Of a stretch of DNA of 12,917 nucleotides, positions 1-6,474 are shown one piece after another. The DNA comes from Campylobacterales bacterium (GTDB lineage Bacteria; Campylobacterota; Campylobacteria; Campylobacterales; QNZT01). Below the pieces are notes generated by a model. It was not told where the DNA came from. It made no database searches and worked only from the letters and a program-made list of their open reading frames with translations. The stretch lies in contig JALWRO010000203.1 in NCBI GenBank assembly GCA_027080605.1, forward strand, positions 4,184 through 17,100. The letters run 5' to 3'. The position numbers were made by a program, and so were the translations under genes. The stretch's first letter is position 1, and each line of letters starts with the position of its first letter.

Positions 1-8
1 TTTTTCAG

Positions 9-14
9 TATAAT
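9..14 (+). promoter_or_regulatory. -10 box of the rpmE promoter
   Basis: A perfect TATAAT preceded by a run of five T and the dinucleotide AG, about 60 nt before the rpmE start. Campylobacterota housekeeping promoters typically have a strong -10 box with a T-rich upstream tract and little or no -35 box, and this fits. Transcription would begin near position 20-22, giving a leader of about 53 nt. This is the only strong promoter seen before the long plus-strand gene train. Confidence 0.75.
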
Positions 15-73
15 TGCGCACTTAAAAAACCCAAATCTTGTTATCGTATGCAAGAAAATAGAAGGATTAGAAA

Positions 74-274
74 ATGAAAAAAGGTATTCACCCGGAATAT
101 ATGGAATGCAAAGTTTCCTGTGCTTGCGGCAACAGCTTTGACACAATGTCTAACACACCAGAGATGAGAATCGATATTTGTAATGAGTGTCACCCGTTCT
201 TTACAGGTAGCCAGAAAATTGTCGATGCTGCCGGTAGAGTTGAGAAGTTCAAGAAAAAATATAATCTGAAATAA
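74..274 (+). CDS. rpmE: 50S ribosomal protein L31, zinc-binding form
   Basis: Structural protein of the large ribosomal subunit that takes part in the bridge between the 50S and 30S subunits. The 66-residue length and the opening MKKGIHPEY are typical of L31. Cysteines 16, 18, 36 and 39 make the zinc-binding C+ form, and HPFFTG (40-45) is the family signature. The ATG start is preceded by an AGAAGGA ribosome binding site about 7 nt upstream, and a strong promoter lies just before. It leads the plus-strand gene train and is followed 10 nt later by rsmI. No zinc-independent (C-minus) paralogue is present in the window. Confidence 0.97.
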   Translation: MKKGIHPEYMECKVSCACGNSFDTMSNTPEMRIDICNECHPFFTGSQKIVDAAGRVEKFKKKYNLK

Positions 275-284
275 TTTCACTACA

Positions 285-1094
285 TTGCTTCATTTTATTC
301 CCACTCCGATCGGGAATTTAGAAGATGTCTCTTTGAGGAGTTTAAAACTCCTCGAATCTGCTAAAACCCTTTTTTGCGAAGATACCAGAGTCACCAAAAA
401 ACTTATTAACCTTTTAAAAGAGCGTCAGCTTATCCATCCGCTTCATGAACAAAACTTTCTCTCCATGCACTCTCACAATGAAAAAGAGGTACTCTCAAAA
501 CTCTCTCCTGAGATCTTTGATGAGGAAGTGGTTTATGTCAGCGACGCAGGCATGCCTGGCGTTTCAGACCCCGGGTGTGAACTGGTGCGCTATGCGCAGG
601 AGCATAACATAGCTTATGATGTTCTGCCCGGTGCCAATGCCGCGCTTCTGGCATATGCATCGAGCGGATTTTGTGAAAGCCGGTTTCTCTTTTACGGATT
701 TTTGCCCCATAAAGGTACGAATCGTGTCAATGCACTGCATGAAGCGTTGTATAACGGTTTTATCACGATTGTTTATGAGTCGCCACATCGTATCGTGAAG
801 TTGATTGAGCAGATTTGTAACATTGATCCCAAAAGAGAGCTCTTTTTGATAAAAGAGGCGACAAAGATGCACCAAAAGCGGTTCAAGGGTACAGCTCAGG
901 AGATTTTAGAGAGCTTAAAAATTCAAAATATTAAAGGTGAATGGGTAGTTGTGATAAATAGTGATAAAAAAGAGTTGGGTGTGATCAGTGTGGAAGATAT
1001 AGTAAAACTTGATTTACCCAAGAAACAGGCAGCCAAACTGATTGCCAAAATCACCGGAAAGTCCCCAAAACAGTGCTATCATGAACTTCTTTAG
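285..1094 (+). CDS. rsmI: 16S rRNA (cytidine(1402)-2'-O)-methyltransferase RsmI
   Basis: SAM-dependent enzyme of the tetrapyrrole-methylase fold. It 2'-O-methylates C1402 in the decoding centre of 16S rRNA in the cytoplasm. The 269 residues are slightly shorter than E. coli RsmI (about 286). Visible motifs are IPTPIGNLEDVSLR near the N-terminus, SDAGMPGVSDPG (86-97), LPGANAA (114-120), FYGFLP (136-141), YESPHRI (164-170) and GEWVVVI (218-224). A short helical C-terminal segment (LPKKQAAKLIAKITG) is also typical. The start is a TTG; any later start would remove the Gly-rich N-terminal motif, and no in-frame start lies between rpmE and this codon. There is no obvious Shine-Dalgarno, so translation is probably coupled to rpmE, which ends 10 nt earlier. 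Confidence 0.95.
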   Translation: MLHFIPTPIGNLEDVSLRSLKLLESAKTLFCEDTRVTKKLINLLKERQLIHPLHEQNFLSMHSHNEKEVLSKLSPEIFDEEVVYVSDAGMPGVSDPGCELVRYAQEHNIAYDVLPGANAALLAYASSGFCESRFLFYGFLPHKGTNRVNALHEALYNGFITIVYESPHRIVKLIEQICNIDPKRELFLIKEATKMHQKRFKGTAQEILESLKIQNIKGEWVVVINSDKKELGVISVEDIVKLDLPKKQAAKLIAKITGKSPKQCYHELL

Positions 1095-1111
1095 CCCCTT
1101 ATTAATTCTTT

Positions 1112-1122
1112 TATAGTAAAAT
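1112..1122 (+). promoter_or_regulatory. Possible promoter giving a near-leaderless rlmB transcript
   Basis: In the 34-nt gap between rsmI and rlmB the sequence TATAGTAAAAT contains two overlapping -10-like hexamers, TATAGT (1112-1117) and TAAAAT (1117-1122), preceded by a T-rich stretch. The distal hexamer would place the transcription start at about 1129, which is the A of the rlmB ATG. No Shine-Dalgarno is visible before that ATG. The site is inferred from sequence only; read-through from rsmI is also likely. Confidence 0.45.
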
Positions 1123-1128
1123 CGATTT

Positions 1129-1806
1129 ATGATAATATACGGAAAGCAAATTTTTTTATACGTTTTGGAAAAATATCCCTCTTTTGTAGAGGAGGTTTAC
1201 CTTGCAAAAGAGGTGGACAAGAAACTTTTTGCAAAGATTACCAAACTTGGAAAACCGGTTGTCAGGCTTGACACTAAAAAAGCGCAGGCGATGGCACACG
1301 GTGGAAATCATCAGGGTATGTTTTTGAAAATCAGTGATATCGACTTTACCCCTTTTCAAAGCGTAAAAAAAAGTGCTTTTATTGTTGTTTTACAGGGGAT
1401 TACCGATGTAGGCAATATCGGTGCGATAATACGCAGCGCCTATGCCCTGGGTGTAGATGCTGTGATTGTTTCAGGGGTAAAAAGTGTGCCGCTGGAGGCG
1501 TTGGTGAGAACCAGCAGCGGTGCGATTTTCGATATGCCGATTGTACTGTTTCATGATACGGCGACACTGGTCAACGAACTGAAACAGTCCGGTTTTACTG
1601 TTTATGCCGCAACGATGGACGGAGAAGATGTCAGAAATGTCACTTTTACTGAAAAAAAAGCGTTGGTGATGGGCAGTGAAGGGGAGGGATTGCCTTCCCG
1701 TATCGTACAAAAATGTGACCAAAAAATTGGTATTAAAATGCAACGAAAATTTGACTCGCTCAATGTCAGTGCGGCAACAGCGATTTTATGTGACAGGATG
1801 AGATAG
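1129..1806 (+). CDS. rlmB: SpoU-family rRNA 2'-O-methyltransferase (TrmH/RlmB type)
   Basis: SPOUT-fold SAM-dependent methyltransferase that most likely 2'-O-methylates a guanosine in 23S rRNA (G2251 for RlmB). The 225 residues begin MIIYGKQ, matching the N-terminal substrate-binding domain of RlmB (usual opening YGxxxV). The three SpoU motifs are present: motif 1 around DVGNIGAIIRSA (93-104), motif 2 LVMGSEGEGL (179-188) and motif 3 with SLNVSAA (210-216). These form the trefoil-knot SAM site and carry the catalytic Arg102. The next gene starts 1 nt after the stop. The position next to rsmI makes an rRNA substrate more likely than tRNA, but TrmH or another SpoU specificity cannot be excluded. 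Confidence 0.87.
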   Translation: MIIYGKQIFLYVLEKYPSFVEEVYLAKEVDKKLFAKITKLGKPVVRLDTKKAQAMAHGGNHQGMFLKISDIDFTPFQSVKKSAFIVVLQGITDVGNIGAIIRSAYALGVDAVIVSGVKSVPLEALVRTSSGAIFDMPIVLFHDTATLVNELKQSGFTVYAATMDGEDVRNVTFTEKKALVMGSEGEGLPSRIVQKCDQKIGIKMQRKFDSLNVSAATAILCDRMR

Positions 1807-1807
1807 A

Positions 1808-3112
1808 ATGGACGAAAAGAAAAACGAAGAGACAGAGAAAAAAAATCAGTCAGAACCGGCAAAACCGCGCAAAAGAACACGCAAAACGACAGGTACCGGC
1901 AGTGCGCAGCCAAAAGAGCAGAAAGCAGACAAAAAAGAGGAAGAGTTAACTGTTTCCAAAGAACCTGCAAACCTGGAAGATTCCGTCGCGTATCTCAAAG
2001 AGATCGGTCTGAAGAAAGTCTCTAATAAAACATTTATCAATGAAGCGGATCTTGCGGCTTTTCTGGAGGGAGATTTTACCAATATCAATAAAACCAGAGC
2101 GCTCGGATTTATTCAGATTCTGGAGCGTGAGTATCCGGTAAAACTGGATGAACTCAAAAAAGCCTATCTCTCCCAGTATCAGCAAAATAAAAAAGAGAAA
2201 ACGGAGGTTGTTGTCCAGTCGAAAGTCGAAGAGGAGATTGCCTGGAAAAAGTATATCGTCTGGGGTGTACCTGTTTTGTTGCTTGTCCTTGGAGGATGGT
2301 ATTTCGCGACGCGTGACAACAGCGCACTCAGTACACTGGAGTCAGAACAAAATGTCGTCTCTACCGATATCAATACCGATGTCGTGACTGAAGCGGAAAA
2401 AAATCTGACGCAGTATGAAAATAAAAAAGTCGATTTTTCCCAGGAAGAGGAGATTATTGATTCGCCCAGAGTATCGCCGTTTCGAAGAGGGGAAACACCT
2501 GTAAAAGCGGTTAGCGCCAAACCTGCCGTCACCGACAGTAACAATACGATAGAAAATGTAGCCGCAGCGAAGAATGATGACCTCGATCTTGATCAGATGG
2601 TCAAACAGATGGTCCAGGAGTATAACCTGACACTGGAAGATACCAATAGCACCAATACAGAAGCGATGCAAAGTGTTGCAGCAAACAGTGCTGCTGTTAC
2701 CGCTCCTGAAAAAGCTCCTGTCATCGTGCAAAAGAAAAAAGAGACTCAGGCAAAGAAACCCAAAGAAGCAGTCAAAAAGAGAAAGTCCGTCGCTAAAAAA
2801 GAGAAGAAAAGTGTTTCGCAAAAAGTGATTAACAGCAAACTCTATATTGTGCCCCATAAAAAAAGCTGGGTGGGTATTATCTACCTGGATGATTACAGCA
2901 AAAAAGATTTTCTGATTCGAAAACCGTTACGACTCAATTCGACAAGACCACAGTTGATCGTAGTGGGGCAAAAAGAGTTTGAGATATTCAACGACGGCTA
3001 CTCCTATCGCTTCAGAGGCAAAGGTCCTGTACGATTTATTTATAAAGATGGTGATATCATGGAAATTACAAACCGTGAATTTAGAAAGTACAGCAAAGGA
3101 ACAGCCTGGTGA
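1808..3112 (+). CDS. Single-pass membrane protein with RodZ-like architecture, function unproven
   Basis: Residues 1-56 are highly charged and disordered (Lys/Glu/Arg-rich). Residues 57-125 form a helical domain whose pattern (IGLKKVS..., a spaced D/E-L-x-x-x-L, then ALGFIQILEREYPVKLDELKKAYL) resembles the N-terminal helix-turn-helix domain of RodZ, which binds MreB. One transmembrane helix follows at about 149-167 after a Lys pair. A long low-complexity periplasmic linker covers about 168-340, with a Lys-rich stretch at 309-335. A beta-rich C-terminal domain (about 343-427) with SWVGIIYLDD resembles the C-terminal domain of RodZ. The inferred topology is N-in, C-out. An AGGA ribosome binding site lies 9 nt before the ATG, overlapping the end of rlmB. 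The downstream exported-protein gene overlaps it by 4 nt. The equivalent in C. jejuni, as I recall, is an unnamed membrane protein. Gene reality is near certain; the RodZ relation is inference. Confidence 0.85.
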   Translation: MDEKKNEETEKKNQSEPAKPRKRTRKTTGTGSAQPKEQKADKKEEELTVSKEPANLEDSVAYLKEIGLKKVSNKTFINEADLAAFLEGDFTNINKTRALGFIQILEREYPVKLDELKKAYLSQYQQNKKEKTEVVVQSKVEEEIAWKKYIVWGVPVLLLVLGGWYFATRDNSALSTLESEQNVVSTDINTDVVTEAEKNLTQYENKKVDFSQEEEIIDSPRVSPFRRGETPVKAVSAKPAVTDSNNTIENVAAAKNDDLDLDQMVKQMVQEYNLTLEDTNSTNTEAMQSVAANSAAVTAPEKAPVIVQKKKETQAKKPKEAVKKRKSVAKKEKKSVSQKVINSKLYIVPHKKSWVGIIYLDDYSKKDFLIRKPLRLNSTRPQLIVVGQKEFEIFNDGYSYRFRGKGPVRFIYKDGDIMEITNREFRKYSKGTAW

Positions 3113-3933
3113 GAATTTTAGTTGTTTTACTGACGCTTATATTTGCATTGTCGCTGAACGCGGCTTCTTTTTACAAGGAAATTGAAAATATAACGGGTAA
3201 AAACACGTATATCGCCAATCAGAAAATTATCAAAACACTTTTTAAAAACCGCAGCAGTTTTTATACAAAGGGACACCTGGACTATCCCCGTGTTCTGGCG
3301 GTGCTTAAAGAGAATCATCTGCTCAATGTAAAAATATCACGTACTACCGAGGTGACGCTGAGTTTTGCGACACGGCAAAAACATCCGGTAGCTTTTATCC
3401 GACTGATTAAATCTGCACTGAATGAACTCGGTTACAGCAGAATCGACGTCCGGAAAGTCATACGTGACCGAAGCGGTTTCATGTACAAAGTTGCTGTCTA
3501 TTCTGCCAGTGCGCCTGACCCGATTATGATTGCGGAGAGTTTCGGGCGAAAAAGTGCAGAGATTGTGAAAATCAAACGTTTTTCCATCTCCAGCTGGCGC
3601 TATTTTGTGGATATTTCACATATCGACCTTGTGCCGGATCGGCTGCCGAATCAGAAAAAAGTACATTTACCAAAACCGCTCGAACCCTACTGGGTCAATG
3701 TCTCAAAGACTAAAATAGTGGTCTTGAACAGCTCCCGTTTGAACCGCTGGCATCCTGAAATCGTCTTCTATGACCGCTATCTGAACATCGTTGATAACTT
3801 TTCAAAAGATATAAAAAGTTATAATGTCCGGTTGAAAGTACCCGAAGATGCATGGTATATGAAAGTCAGTGATCTCTACACCCTTGAAAATCTGAGTCGT
3901 GGGCTGACTGTTTACCTCGCTAATCGAAAATAA
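3109..3933 (+). CDS. Exported periplasmic protein of unknown function
   Basis: I do not recognise a named family. The 274-residue product starts with a clear Sec signal peptide (MRILVVLLTLIFALSLNAAS, cleavage probably after about residue 19) and has no further membrane helix, so it should act in the periplasm. Residues about 20-170 have an alternating helix/strand pattern (LIKSALNELGY at 99-109, then a strand-rich section). Residues about 193-272 look beta-rich with aromatic positions YWVNVS, RWHPEIVFYD and DAWYMKV. The GTG start overlaps the stop of the preceding RodZ-like gene by 4 nt and has an AAAGGA ribosome binding site inside that gene, implying coupled translation and perhaps a physical partnership. 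In C. jejuni a periplasmic protein gene sits at the same position, as I recall. Gene reality is high; function is unknown. Confidence 0.87.
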   Translation: MRILVVLLTLIFALSLNAASFYKEIENITGKNTYIANQKIIKTLFKNRSSFYTKGHLDYPRVLAVLKENHLLNVKISRTTEVTLSFATRQKHPVAFIRLIKSALNELGYSRIDVRKVIRDRSGFMYKVAVYSASAPDPIMIAESFGRKSAEIVKIKRFSISSWRYFVDISHIDLVPDRLPNQKKVHLPKPLEPYWVNVSKTKIVVLNSSRLNRWHPEIVFYDRYLNIVDNFSKDIKSYNVRLKVPEDAWYMKVSDLYTLENLSRGLTVYLANRK

Positions 3934-3951
3934 ATCACTTTTTTACAGTAC

Positions 3952-3958
3952 TAATAAT
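3952..3958 (+). promoter_or_regulatory. Weak promoter candidate before the aminotransferase gene
   Basis: The 43-nt gap before the aminotransferase gene contains a run of six T followed by ACAGTAC and TAATAAT. The T-tract plus AT-rich -10-like segment suits Campylobacterota promoters, but the hexamer is imperfect. An AGGAAA ribosome binding site at 3963-3968 precedes the ATG. The larger gap relative to other junctions is the main reason to suspect a new transcription unit here. Confidence 0.3.
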
Positions 3959-3976
3959 GAACAGGAAAACAATTTT

Positions 3977-5206
3977 ATGTTTGATGAAATACAATTTAAT
4001 ACAATCAATCGATTGCCGAACTATGTTTTCGCGGAGATCAATGAGATCAAGCTGAAAGCACGACGTGCCGGTGAGGATATTATCGACTTCAGTATGGGAA
4101 ATCCGGATGGACCTACGCCGGAGCACATTGTCAGAAAACTGGTTGAAGCGGCGCAAAAACCGAAAAATTACGGCTACTCGGCAAGCAAAGGTATCTATAA
4201 ACTGCGGTTGGCAATCTGTAACTGGTACAAACGCAAATACGGCGTCGAACTTGATCCCGAAACCGAAGCGGTCGCGACGATGGGTTCCAAGGAGGGGTAT
4301 GTGCACCTTGTGCAGGCGATCACCAACCCCGGTGATGTGGCGGTGGTTCCCGAACCTGCGTATCCGATTCATACCCATGCTTTTATCATCGCGGGCGGTA
4401 ATGTCGTGACATCGCCGCTTGCGTGGAATGAAAAATATGAACTCGATGAAGAACTCTTTTTTGCCAATCTGGAAAAAGCGTTCAAAGAGTCGATGCCACG
4501 TCCGAAATATGTGGTCGTTAACTTCCCTCACAATCCGACAACGGTCACTGTGGAGAAGCCGTTCTATGAGAGGCTGGTCGCTCTTGCCAAAAAAGAGCGT
4601 TTTTATATTATCAGTGATATCGCTTATGCGGATATTACGTTTGACGGTTACAAAACACCCTCTATTTTGGAAGTGGAAGGTGCTAAAGATGTGGCGGTAG
4701 AGAGTTTTACACTCTCCAAAAGTTACAATATGGCGGGATGGCGTGTCGGCTTTTTTGTCGGGAATCCGAAACTGATCGGTGCCCTGCAGAAGATCAAGTC
4801 CTGGTTCGACTACGGTATGTTTACACCGATTCAGGTAGCCGCGACAATTGCACTCGACGGACCGCAGGAGTGTCAGACAGATATTATCGAAAAGTACCGC
4901 AAACGACGTGATGTAGTGTGTGATGCATTTGGCAATGCGGGGTGGCATATTGATAAACCGCAGTCAACAATGTTTGTCTGGGCAAAACTGCCGGATATTG
5001 CACTGGAGAAGGGGATGGGAAGTATGGAGTTTTCCAAACAGTTGCTGACAGAAGCGAAAGTGGCGGTGAGTCCGGGAATCGGTTTCGGCGAGCATGGAGA
5101 CAAATATGTGCGTATTGCGCTGATTGAAAATGAGAAGCGTATTCGTCAGGCGGCGCGAAATATTAAAAAGTATTTGAATACTCTGAAAAAAGAGGGGACA
5201 AAATGA
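3977..5206 (+). CDS. alaC: Class I/II PLP-dependent aminotransferase, AlaC-like
   Basis: Cytoplasmic pyridoxal-phosphate enzyme of fold type I, about the size of E. coli AlaC (409 versus about 412 residues). The PLP-binding lysine is Lys248 in SFTLSKSYNMAGWRVG (243-258). Asp214 and Tyr217 lie in the SDIAYAD block that contacts the cofactor ring. Asn186 is in NFPHNPTT (182-189), and Arg379 in YVRIALIEN should bind the substrate carboxylate. These blocks match AlaC (glutamate-pyruvate transaminase) closely. LL-diaminopimelate aminotransferase and aspartate aminotransferase are relatives, so substrate remains open. The start is an ATG with AGGAAA 8 nt upstream. The stop overlaps the hom start (ATGA), which suggests a role in amino-acid synthesis from aspartate or pyruvate. 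The aminotransferase-hom pair is also found in C. jejuni, as I recall. Confidence 0.9.
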   Translation: MFDEIQFNTINRLPNYVFAEINEIKLKARRAGEDIIDFSMGNPDGPTPEHIVRKLVEAAQKPKNYGYSASKGIYKLRLAICNWYKRKYGVELDPETEAVATMGSKEGYVHLVQAITNPGDVAVVPEPAYPIHTHAFIIAGGNVVTSPLAWNEKYELDEELFFANLEKAFKESMPRPKYVVVNFPHNPTTVTVEKPFYERLVALAKKERFYIISDIAYADITFDGYKTPSILEVEGAKDVAVESFTLSKSYNMAGWRVGFFVGNPKLIGALQKIKSWFDYGMFTPIQVAATIALDGPQECQTDIIEKYRKRRDVVCDAFGNAGWHIDKPQSTMFVWAKLPDIALEKGMGSMEFSKQLLTEAKVAVSPGIGFGEHGDKYVRIALIENEKRIRQAARNIKKYLNTLKKEGTK

Positions 5207-6471
5207 TCAGAGTCGGGATTATCGGTGTCGGTACAGTGGGTGAAAGCGTTGCCAATATTTTGCAAAAGAACAAAGCAATTATCAGCGCAAGAGCCGGTAA
5301 AGAGATAACGGTTGTCAAAGGGGCGGTCAGTACTCTGGAAAAAGAGCGCAATGTCGATATCCCTTTGACAGACAATATTGACGAAATTCTGGATGATGAT
5401 TCAATCGACATCGTGGTCGAGTTAATGGGCGGTATCGATTTGCCTTATGAGATTGTCAAAAAAGCGCTTTCACGCGGCAAAGCAGTAGTTACGGCGAACA
5501 AAGCGTTGCTGGCGTATCACCGTTTTGATCTTCAGGAGATTGCGAAAGATATTCCGATCGGTTACGAAGCGAGTGTAGCCGGGGGTATTCCGATTATCAA
5601 TGCACTGAAAGTGGGACTCAGCGCAAACCAGATACTGGCGATCAAAGGTATCATGAACGGTACATGCAACTATATGCTGACCAAAATGATGGATGAGGGT
5701 GTCTGTTACGAAGAGGTACTTCATGAAGCGCAGGAACTGGGCTACGCGGAAGCAGATCCTACGTTTGATGTCGGCGGTTTCGATGCGGCGCACAAGCTTT
5801 TGATCCTGGCGTCGATTGCATATGGTATCGATGCCAAACCGGAAGATATACTGATCGAAGGAATTGAAAACATCAACCAGGATGATATCGATTTTGCCAA
5901 AGAGTTCGGCTACAGTATCAAACTGCTGGCGATTGCCAAAAAAGTGGATCATCAGATCGAATTGCGTGTGCATCCGGTATTGATCAAAAAAGAACAGATG
6001 ATTGCCAAGATAGACGGTGTTATGAACGGGGTAAGTGTCATCGGTGACTGTGTCGGTGAGACACTCTACTACGGTCCCGGTGCGGGCGGTGATGCAACAG
6101 CAAGTGCGGTCATATCGGATATTGTTGAGATTGTCAGAGCCGGTAAAAGTTCGCCGATGCTGGGCTTCAAACGACCGTTTGAGAGTGAAAAACTCTCACT
6201 GCTTCCCAAAGATGAGATCGAGAGTGAATACTATCTGCGTATGCTGGTAGATGATGCTCCGGGTGTATTGGCGAGTATTGCGAAGGTGCTGGGTGAAAAC
6301 GGTATTTCAATCGAGACATTCTTGCAGCGACCTTCGGACAATGAACGCAAAGCGACGCTGTTATGCGCAACTCACCGCTGTCAGGAAAAAGCGATTTTAA
6401 ATGCGATTTCCCAAATCGAAGCGTTGCCGCATATCGAAACGAAAATTGCGATGATCAGGATCGAGGAGTAG
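5203..6471 (+). CDS. hom: Homoserine dehydrogenase with C-terminal ACT domain
   Basis: Catalyses NAD(P)H-dependent reduction of aspartate semialdehyde to homoserine, the branch point towards threonine, isoleucine and methionine. The N-terminal Rossmann domain has GVGTVG (8-13) and TANKALL (97-103). The catalytic domain has NGTCNYML (152-159) and the block GYAEADPTFDVGGFDAAHK (180-198), where Asp194 and Lys198 fit the catalytic Asp/Lys pair and Glu183 the substrate-binding Glu. GPGAGGDATA (291-300) follows. An ACT domain (about 342-421, opening YYLRMLVDDAPGVLA) is the usual threonine-sensing regulatory module. Length 422 is normal for the monofunctional enzyme. The ATG overlaps the aminotransferase stop by 4 nt and is preceded by AGAGGGGA. 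Feedback control by threonine is inferred from the ACT domain. Confidence 0.97.
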   Translation: MIRVGIIGVGTVGESVANILQKNKAIISARAGKEITVVKGAVSTLEKERNVDIPLTDNIDEILDDDSIDIVVELMGGIDLPYEIVKKALSRGKAVVTANKALLAYHRFDLQEIAKDIPIGYEASVAGGIPIINALKVGLSANQILAIKGIMNGTCNYMLTKMMDEGVCYEEVLHEAQELGYAEADPTFDVGGFDAAHKLLILASIAYGIDAKPEDILIEGIENINQDDIDFAKEFGYSIKLLAIAKKVDHQIELRVHPVLIKKEQMIAKIDGVMNGVSVIGDCVGETLYYGPGAGGDATASAVISDIVEIVRAGKSSPMLGFKRPFESEKLSLLPKDEIESEYYLRMLVDDAPGVLASIAKVLGENGISIETFLQRPSDNERKATLLCATHRCQEKAILNAISQIEALPHIETKIAMIRIEE

Positions 6472-6474
6472 GGG

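Noticed and set aside
36..55. Possible hairpin TCTTG...CAAGA in the rpmE leader as an r-protein autoregulatory element
   Set aside because: Only five base pairs with a 10-nt loop and no similarity to a known L31 leader that I can show.
2734..2826. Lys-rich low-complexity stretch as a sign of a frameshift or pseudogene in the RodZ-like gene
   Set aside because: The frame stays open, and a structured C-terminal domain follows. Low-complexity periplasmic linkers are normal for this architecture.
2342..2857. 171-codon minus-strand open frame opposite the RodZ-like gene
   Set aside because: Phe/Arg/Ser-rich composition mirrors the Lys/Glu-rich sense strand. It is not a plausible protein.
3935..4948. 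337-codon open frame on the minus strand opposite the aminotransferase gene
   Set aside because: It lies antisense to a gene with all expected catalytic motifs. Its translation is rich in Arg, His, Phe and Cys without domains, as expected of a shadow frame.
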